In this document: positions 1 through 5,345 of the stretch, piece after piece
How the letters are laid out: each line of letters opens with the position of its first letter
Numbering within the stretch: the first letter of the stretch is position 1
From: JACCXG01 sp963785755
GTDB taxonomy: Bacteria; Acidobacteriota; Vicinamibacteria; Vicinamibacterales; 2-12-FULL-66-21
DNA: 14,295 bases
Direction: 5' to 3'
NCBI GenBank assembly: GCA_963785755.1
Contig: CAWAXG010000062.1
Coordinates: 1-14,295, forward strand
The notes under the pieces: generated by a model
What the model saw: the letters and a program-made list of their open reading frames with translations, nothing else
What the model was told of the DNA's origin: nothing
Databases searched by the model: none
Translations under genes and position numbers: made by a program

Positions 1-70
1 GTGGATGTTGTTGTCCCGCCTGGCCTGCTGGTATCGAGTCGTAAGTGGTTTTGGCCGGTGTTAGGGCGTT

Positions 71-92
71 ATCGGACGCAAATCGGACGCAA
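71..92. repeat. Two perfect tandem copies of an 11-bp unit
   Basis: The unit ATCGGACGCAA occurs twice head to tail (71-81 and 82-92) with no mismatch, in a stretch with no convincing gene. Two copies are too few to call a functional array. The repeat is reported as seen, without an assigned role. Confidence 0.7.
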
Positions 93-657
93 GTTTTTTG
101 TCCGTCTCGAAGGGCTGGTCGCCTTCGACAACGACGAGGGCACCGGTGGTCCACGCCACTACCTACCAACCGCACGTTCTCATTGATCGCGCCATAGACG
201 CTCGATCCTATCGGGACAGTACGGCCTGATAGCCGCAGTGTCGTACGAAATTAGTGCATTCCTGCGGCGTGAAGAGCCGATGGCCGTCGCGACCAAGGCG
301 GAACACTGATCGACGTTGCGCGGGCCGCCGATGTCCGCGACTCCCGAGCGCATCGTCGGGCACACGGCGAGGACTCAAACGCGGGTTCCGAGCTTCAAAA
401 CGAAGGCCTGTCTTCACATCGACTTTCGACAGGCACAGGCTGCAGCCCGACAACAATCATGACGCCGCGGCTCCTCTGAATCAGCGGTGAGTTCAGGTTT
501 TGACCGTGGCGAGGGCGCCGATACCGTCCCAGGGAGATACCGAATTCTCGTGTGATCGCTCTTCGTGCTCGTCGGCTCTTCGGTGGGTGAACTCATGGCG
601 TCGGGACGGCAACATGCGCCGGGCGCATCGCTCAACGCGAGCGTGATCTCGCGCGGA

Positions 658-677
658 TCGACTTCTCGATAGCCACA
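658..677. repeat. 20-bp dispersed repeat, copy 1
   Basis: The sequence TCGACTTCTCGATAGCCACA is identical to bases 5276-5295. This copy lies about 30 bases past the stop of the minus-strand DUF6152-type gene. An exact 20-base match in a 14-kb window is very unlikely by chance. It contains TCGA-CTTC-TCGA, which could form a 4-bp stem with a 4-base loop. A dispersed intergenic repeat or a protein-binding site are both possible. Confidence 0.7.
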
Positions 678-707
678 CCCGCGGCGTTGCCGTCGACGCG
701 AACGCGG

Positions 708-1115
708 TCAGTTGCCGATGGATGACCCCGCGAACATCTTGCGGCCGTCTTTCGTGGTGATAGCCGACGCGTTGCCGACGTGCGGGGCGTTCTTGGCCAT
801 GTATCCGGCCACGGTCACCGTCTCGCCCGGCTTGAGCGAATCGCGACGCCAGCCCCGCCGCATCAGGCCGTTCGGGCCGGCCAACTCGAAGTCCCAATTC
901 ACAATCTTCCCCGACTCGTCCTTGACGTCCACGAACACGTGCGCGTGAGGGTTGAACCAGTCCACCCGAGTCACCACGCCCGTGACCGTCACCGGCTTGT
1001 TCCGGTCGAACTCCGCGTCGAACGAGTGGTGCGCCGCGATGGACGCCGCACCGAGCAGCAGACCGCCGCAGACGACTAGTCCATGCACGCCGAGCGCCAG
1101 ACGCCACATCCTCAT
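708..1115 (-). CDS. DUF6152-like secreted small protein
   Basis: This is a 135-residue protein with an N-terminal hydrophobic export signal (about residues 4-27, ending in 'SIAAHH'). The mature part opens with 'AHHSFDAEFD', then 'KPVTVTGVVTRVDWFNPHAHVFVDV', a layout I recognise from the DUF6152 family of small exported proteins. That family is common in Acidobacteriota and some proteobacteria and has no known biochemical role. The mature protein is probably a compact beta domain. The gene lies 52 bases downstream of a second secreted-protein gene on the same strand, so the two are probably cotranscribed. A strong Shine-Dalgarno sits unusually close to the first ATG. The second ATG (residue 3, codon at 1107-1109) has better spacing and may be the true start. 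Function is unknown. Confidence 0.85.
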   Translation of the reverse strand: MRMWRLALGVHGLVVCGGLLLGAASIAAHHSFDAEFDRNKPVTVTGVVTRVDWFNPHAHVFVDVKDESGKIVNWDFELAGPNGLMRRGWRRDSLKPGETVTVAGYMAKNAPHVGNASAITTKDGRKMFAGSSIGN

Positions 1116-1117
1116 AC

Positions 1118-1124
1118 CCTCCTT
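1118..1124 (-). promoter_or_regulatory. Ribosome binding site affecting start choice of the DUF6152-like gene
   Basis: On the minus strand this reads AAGGAGG. It lies two bases before the ATG at 1113-1115 but eight bases before the ATG at 1107-1109. The normal spacing of the second ATG suggests a protein two residues shorter than the longest frame. Confidence 0.6.
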
Positions 1125-1167
1125 CGCACGCTGCCGGCTCTCGATCGAGGCCGTCAGCGCGCCCGCA

Positions 1168-2049
1168 TCACTTGTCGAAGAGCTTCGTCGAGGTCTCGTT
1201 CTCGGCGCAGATGAACTCGATGAGCTCCTCGTCGGGTAGCAGCCGCTGCGTGAGGTTCACGGTCCACGGCCGCGTGTACGCCTTCGGATCGTTCACGGTC
1301 ACCTCGATCTCGAGCGTGCCGAAATTCGGACGGCGGAAGCGCTCCGTCATCGTGGCCTGCGCGGTGAGCGGGCTGCCGGCGACGTCGAGCCATCCCCCGT
1401 CACGGAACCCGCTCGTCTGCACCACGAGCGTGTTGCCTTCCCACTTGCCCGTCGAGTAGCCGTACCACCACGGCTGCGGGTCGTTGTTCGGCAGCGGCCG
1501 CCCGTCCAGGAAGATCTGCCGGATGCCGGCGTTCCCCTCGTAGAGGATGACGATGACCTTCGGCGCCTGGATGATCTTGCGCGGCTGCGGATGAGTGTGG
1601 AACTGCATGTTTCCCATCGGCAGACAGTGGGCGTCCGGGTTGTCCTTCATGTTGTCTGCCATGCGCTGCTTCTTGAGCGCCAACGCCCAGGGCTGAAACG
1701 GAAGGCCGCCGGGCATGCCGGCGCCGACGTCGAAGAACAGCCGGACCGGGCCTCCGCCGGCGCCTGGCGCCGCGCCCTGGCTTTGCGGGGCGCGAGGCGG
1801 CGTGCCCGGGATGGGTGGGGCACCACCAGTCCCGGCGATGCTCGAATTGACCGTGGACGGGGTCGAGGGGTTCTCCCACAGCCCGGACAGGTCGGGCTTG
1901 CCGTCCGGAGCTTTGGGCGCCGGAGCCGCAAGATTGATCTCGCCAGACCTGGTCCGCGGCACGCCTTCGGTCTTATAGGTCGGCCACTGCGCCTGGACCA
2001 CGACCGACGTCAGCACCACCGCTCCGATCGCACATGCAAGGAACCGCAT
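1168..2049 (-). CDS. Exported acidobacterial-type protein of unknown function (DUF6152 partner)
   Basis: This 293-residue protein begins with a clear signal peptide (about residues 1-20, 'VVVQA' before 'QWPTY'). A short 'DGKPDLSGLWE' segment follows, then a Gly/Pro/Ala-rich linker (about residues 65-100) and a conserved-looking C-terminal region with 'CLPMGNMQFHTHPQPRK', 'VILYEGNAGIRQIF', 'PWWYGYSTGKWEGNTLVV' and 'ELIEFICAENE'. I recognise this pattern from secreted proteins of Acidobacteriota that often neighbour DUF6152 genes. I know of no proven function. An AAGGAGA ribosome binding site at 2057-2063 fixes the start. The gene is first of a probable two-gene unit with the DUF6152-type gene, and it is divergent from the GMC oxidoreductase gene across a 444-base gap. 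Two cysteines in the C-terminal half could form a periplasmic disulfide. Confidence 0.85.
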   Translation of the reverse strand: MRFLACAIGAVVLTSVVVQAQWPTYKTEGVPRTRSGEINLAAPAPKAPDGKPDLSGLWENPSTPSTVNSSIAGTGGAPPIPGTPPRAPQSQGAAPGAGGGPVRLFFDVGAGMPGGLPFQPWALALKKQRMADNMKDNPDAHCLPMGNMQFHTHPQPRKIIQAPKVIVILYEGNAGIRQIFLDGRPLPNNDPQPWWYGYSTGKWEGNTLVVQTSGFRDGGWLDVAGSPLTAQATMTERFRRPNFGTLEIEVTVNDPKAYTRPWTVNLTQRLLPDEELIEFICAENETSTKLFDK

Positions 2050-2493
2050 CCCCCGCTCTCCTTCACAGTCCCGGGCTCATTCGAGTTGCCATGCAGCGCG
2101 TCTTGCTCCGTGGACCGCCATGGTCCGGCGGGCCCCAAGAACAGGACCCGCCCTGCATCAACTCACGAGAGTTCCGGAAGCCGCGGTCAGTCTAGTCGTT
2201 GACGCGGTCTCAGTCGAGCCGCCGCGGTCTGGACGGTGGCAACGATTAGCGCACGATTCGTATTTGCGAAGATCCGTTATGTAATCTACCCTGCCCCTCT
2301 TTGGGCACACGGCAGATTGTCCCGCGCCCAGCCCTCGGCGATCTCCAGTGGCTACCAGGACCTCGATCGGGACGTTGCGGACGACCAGGCCAGGTGAACT
2401 AGTGCCGGAGCGCGACAAAAACCTCGATGAATTCGCGCGTACAGAGTCTGGTAGGGACAACTCCATTAACCTTTGGTTCGCCGCGGAGGCGTT
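2050..2493. other. Divergent intergenic region, probable promoters
   Basis: No convincing gene lies in this 444-base stretch between two divergent genes. It must hold the promoters of both the minus-strand secreted-protein gene and the plus-strand GMC oxidoreductase gene. A locally AT-richer patch at about 2245-2290 (including TTATGTAATCT) is the likeliest promoter area. I cannot define -35 and -10 boxes with confidence. Confidence 0.4.
2485..2489 (+). promoter_or_regulatory. Ribosome binding site setting the GMC oxidoreductase start
   Basis: GGAGG lies four bases before the ATG at 2494. An upstream in-frame TTG at 2473 has no ribosome binding site and would place this GGAGG inside the coding region. 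The ATG at 2494 is therefore preferred. Confidence 0.6.
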
Positions 2494-4245
2494 ATGCTGT
2501 CGCGATCCTGGCGCGCACACCGTGCCTGCTACGATTTCCTCATCATCGGGTCCGGATACGGTGGGGCGATTGCCGCGGCGCGCCTCGCGACGGCCAAGGT
2601 GGCGCCGCGCCCGTCAATCTGCGTGCTCGAGCGTGGCCGCGAGTGGCCGATCGGATCGTTTCCCGATACCGTGCCCGAGATCCTGCGGGAGCGGCGCGGG
2701 CCGCTGAACCCGCTGGGCCTCTACGACCTCCTGACCTTCCCCGATATTTCAGTCATCAAGGGCAACGGCCTCGGCGGCACCTCGCTCGTCAACGCCAACG
2801 TCGCGATTGTGCCGGAATCCGATGTCTTCCGCCTGGCTGGCTGGCCGGCATCGCTCTCGCTGGATACGCTGCGGCCCTATTACGATCGTGCGCGGCAGGT
2901 TCTTGCCGCAGCGCCGCATCCCAACGCGAGACAGCTCGCGAAAGTGCAGGCGCTCGACCGGCGCGCGAGAGAGATCGGCGCCGAAGCCTTCCCCTTGGAC
3001 ATCGCTGTCAATTTCACGGTCACCGGCGCCAATTTGTACGGCGCCGAGCAGAAGTCATGTACCGACTGCGGTGACTGCATTACCGGTTGCAATGTTGGCG
3101 CGAAAAACACGCTGGCGATGAACTACCTGCCGATGGCCGCGTCGGCCGGAGCGGAGATCTATACCCAGGCGGAGGTGGAGCGGATCAGCAGGCGGCCGGG
3201 CGGCGGCTGGCGCGTGCACGGATCGAGAGTGAACCACTCGCTGTCAAAAGAGCCGTTCGAGATGACGGCCGCCAATGTCATTCTCGCGGCAGGGTCGATC
3301 AATTCCACGGAAATCCTCCTTCGATCGGCGATGCGCGGCCTTTCCGTCTCGCCGAAGGTTGGCTCAAACTTCAGCGGCAACGGGGACTTCTTCGGCCTGG
3401 CCTACAACGGCAGCGATAGGACCAATGTGTGCGGCTTTGGCAACCATCCGGACGCGCCCGCCGCCGCATTCGCTCCCGGGCCGACGATCGTCGGCGGCAT
3501 CCGCTATCCGGATGGCCGGCTCGAGCAGTCAATGCTGATCGAGGACCTCTCGTTCGCCAGCGGCTATGTGGACACCGCGCGCCTCGCGCTGGCGCTGCTT
3601 CGCGGCGAGGACACGGATCCCGGCGACCAACGCAGGGAAGCGCGCCGCGTGCAGCGGGATGTCGCGCCGTTCACGCCGGTGCATCCCGATGGCGCGCTCA
3701 ATCACACGATGGTGTACCTGTGCATGGGCTTTGACGATGCACGCGGAGCGATGGTGCTGAAGACGTCACCGCTTCATCCGGATGGACGCCTCGAGATTCA
3801 TTGGCAGGACGTCGGCGCGCAGGGGGTCTTCAGGCGCCTCGACGACGAGTTGCGGCGTCACGCGCGGGTGCTTGGCGCCAGGTTCATTTCGAGTCCACTG
3901 TGGGCGCTCTTCGAGATGCGGCCGCTGCTGACGGCGCATCCGCTCGGCGGCTGCCCGATCGGCGAGGACTATCAGCACGGCGCAGTCGATGAGTACGGTC
4001 GCGTGTTCGCCGGAGACGGCGCCGTACACGAGGGCCTCTTCGTGGCCGATGGCGCATTGGTGCCCTCGGCTCTCGGCGTCAACCCATTTCTGACGATCTC
4101 CGCGCTTGCCGAGCGGATCGTCGAGCGCAAGATCCAGCAGATGCAGGGAATCGCGTACCCTGCGCCCGGAACGAGTGTCGGATTCTCTGGCGTCGATCGA
4201 ATCGAGGTCGTGCGCCCTCCCGAAGGCGAGTTGGACCCGTTATAG
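2494..4245 (+). CDS. GMC-family FAD-dependent oxidoreductase (cholesterol-oxidase-like)
   Basis: This 583-residue protein is of usual length for bacterial GMC oxidoreductases, which oxidise alcohols, sugars or sterols with FAD. The N-terminal Rossmann motif is 'GSGYGG' (residues 19-24). The second family signature is 'GNGLGGTSLVNANV'. The C-terminal region has 'HPLGGCPIGED' with the likely catalytic His482, and 'VADGALVPSALGVNPFLTI' with the partner Asn530. A cysteine cluster C189-x2-C192-x2-C195-x3-C199, followed by 'GAKNT', is ferredoxin-like and occurs in a subset of this family. There is no signal peptide or twin-arginine motif, so it is probably cytoplasmic unless exported by a partner. 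The gene converges on the metallo-beta-lactamase-fold gene with only 21 bases between the stops and no obvious terminator. The substrate is unknown; cholesterol-oxidase-like is a resemblance, not a proven activity. Confidence 0.92.
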   Translation: MLSRSWRAHRACYDFLIIGSGYGGAIAAARLATAKVAPRPSICVLERGREWPIGSFPDTVPEILRERRGPLNPLGLYDLLTFPDISVIKGNGLGGTSLVNANVAIVPESDVFRLAGWPASLSLDTLRPYYDRARQVLAAAPHPNARQLAKVQALDRRAREIGAEAFPLDIAVNFTVTGANLYGAEQKSCTDCGDCITGCNVGAKNTLAMNYLPMAASAGAEIYTQAEVERISRRPGGGWRVHGSRVNHSLSKEPFEMTAANVILAAGSINSTEILLRSAMRGLSVSPKVGSNFSGNGDFFGLAYNGSDRTNVCGFGNHPDAPAAAFAPGPTIVGGIRYPDGRLEQSMLIEDLSFASGYVDTARLALALLRGEDTDPGDQRREARRVQRDVAPFTPVHPDGALNHTMVYLCMGFDDARGAMVLKTSPLHPDGRLEIHWQDVGAQGVFRRLDDELRRHARVLGARFISSPLWALFEMRPLLTAHPLGGCPIGEDYQHGAVDEYGRVFAGDGAVHEGLFVADGALVPSALGVNPFLTISALAERIVERKIQQMQGIAYPAPGTSVGFSGVDRIEVVRPPEGELDPL

Positions 4246-4266
4246 CCTGGAGCCGTTGAATGAGGT

Positions 4267-5205
4267 CTAGGGCAAGCTGCCCGTCAACTCCTTGAACATC
4301 CGCCGCACTGTCGTTTCCCGTTGTGCCGCGAAGTTTGGCATTTTTTCATACGGCTGGAGCTTCACCGCGGCGACCGCCTGATCTTCGCTCGCCCCGCGGG
4401 CGATCTCGCTCTGAATGGCGTCTCGTGTGTCGACGAGCAGCTGTCGCAGGCGTCGGAGGCTCGCCCGGGTTTCCCTCGGGTCAGCCGGAAGGGGACCGTG
4501 GCCCGGCACGAAAATATCGGCGTCGAGGGACTGGACTGCGTCGAGCACTCGCAGCCACGAAACGCCGTAGCCCTGCGCCATGTTCGGAAACTCCTCGCAG
4601 AAAAACAGCTCGCTCAGATAGGCAATTCGGTCCTGCGGCACGAACACGATGGAGTCTCCCGTCGTATGGGCCCGGCCGAAATAGAGAATCTGAATTTCCT
4701 TTCCGCCGACGTGGAGCGTCATGCGATCGCGAAACGTTGCGTTCGGCAGCCGCGACCGCTGCTCGTCGGCAGACGCGCCTCCGCGTTGCATCTGCTCGAC
4801 AAGGCCCGCGCGATAGTTGTCGTGTCCGACCTTGAAGACATCCGCATAGGCGAGGTTCCCCTTGCTGTACTGATCGTGGAACGAAGAGGACACAAGGTAG
4901 CGAACGGGCTGCTTGATAACGCTCGTAATCGACTCGCGTTGAGCGCGGCCCACGGCTTCCGAACCCAGGGCATCGACGACCACCGCTCCTTCACTCGTGA
5001 CGATGATGCCGCTGCTGAAAGGCCTGCCGGCCGTGAACGCGGAGTACATGAAGTGGCCGGGAATGATTCGTCTCAGGCTTTCAGCGCTCGTCGTTTGCCC
5101 GGCCGCGGGCGCTTGCGCGACTGCGGCACTGCGAAGCTCCTGCCCAAAGAGAAAAGGGATCGACGGAAGGACAATGAGAAGGAGGGCAGCTGACCTGGTC
5201 GTCAT
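4267..5205 (-). CDS. Exported metallo-beta-lactamase-fold protein with eroded metal site
   Basis: This 312-residue protein has an export signal (about residues 1-30) and the layout of a periplasmic metallo-beta-lactamase-fold hydrolase: 'GIIVTSEGAVVVDAL', 'QPVRYLVSSSFHDQYSKGN', 'GRAHTTGDSIVFVP' and 'DIFVPGHGPL'. The usual HxHxDH loop is S108-F-H110-D-Q112-Y113 here, so three of its four expected ligands are replaced. His180 and His236 remain, and the bridging Asp position looks like Glu199 ('LSELFF'). The protein may bind one metal, bind it differently, or be a non-catalytic relative. The ribosome binding site AGGGA lies upstream of the ATG at 5203-5205. The gene follows the TonB receptor gene by 140 bases on the same strand and may be cotranscribed with it, suggesting action on a ligand entering the periplasm. 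The substrate is unknown. Confidence 0.85.
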   Translation of the reverse strand: MTTRSAALLLIVLPSIPFLFGQELRSAAVAQAPAAGQTTSAESLRRIIPGHFMYSAFTAGRPFSSGIIVTSEGAVVVDALGSEAVGRAQRESITSVIKQPVRYLVSSSFHDQYSKGNLAYADVFKVGHDNYRAGLVEQMQRGGASADEQRSRLPNATFRDRMTLHVGGKEIQILYFGRAHTTGDSIVFVPQDRIAYLSELFFCEEFPNMAQGYGVSWLRVLDAVQSLDADIFVPGHGPLPADPRETRASLRRLRQLLVDTRDAIQSEIARGASEDQAVAAVKLQPYEKMPNFAAQRETTVRRMFKELTGSLP

Positions 5206-5275
5206 GTTTGATCATCCCTGCAAGATAGGCGACACGAGTCACGGGGCTCTGGACGCGCCACGATCTTCGGTCATC

Positions 5276-5295
5276 TCGACTTCTCGATAGCCACA
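5276..5295. repeat. 20-bp dispersed repeat, copy 2
   Basis: This is identical to bases 658-677. It lies about 50 bases past the stop of the TonB-dependent receptor gene and about 70 bases before the start of the metallo-beta-lactamase-fold gene. Both copies are in the same orientation, and both lie just downstream of minus-strand genes for exported proteins. Flanking bases are not clearly conserved. Confidence 0.7.
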
Positions 5296-5345
5296 ACGGG
5301 TGACGTTCTCGAAAGCGGGCGAGGGGCTGCGCGTCCGGGTCGTGC

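Larger units (their letters stand above)
1..707. other. Left-edge region without a convincing gene
   Basis: No reading frame here has a ribosome binding site, recognisable domain or plausible composition. The open frames are short, arginine-rich and overlap one another on both strands, as expected for chance frames in GC-rich DNA. The stretch holds an 11-bp tandem repeat near its start and one copy of a 20-bp dispersed repeat near its end. It may be a decayed intergenic region downstream of the DUF6152-type gene. Confidence 0.5.

Noticed and set aside
493..1107. A 204-residue frame on the minus strand overlapping the DUF6152-like gene
   Set aside because: It is out of frame with a recognisable secreted protein and is arginine-rich, so it is a shadow frame.
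4246..4266. A bidirectional terminator between the convergent GMC and metallo-beta-lactamase-fold genes
   Set aside because: The 21-base gap has no inverted repeat followed by a T-tract on either strand.
4321..5193. A 290-residue open frame on the plus strand opposite the metallo-beta-lactamase-fold gene
   Set aside because: It is the antisense shadow of a gene with a signal peptide, ribosome binding site and recognisable fold. The shadow has no domain or ribosome binding site.
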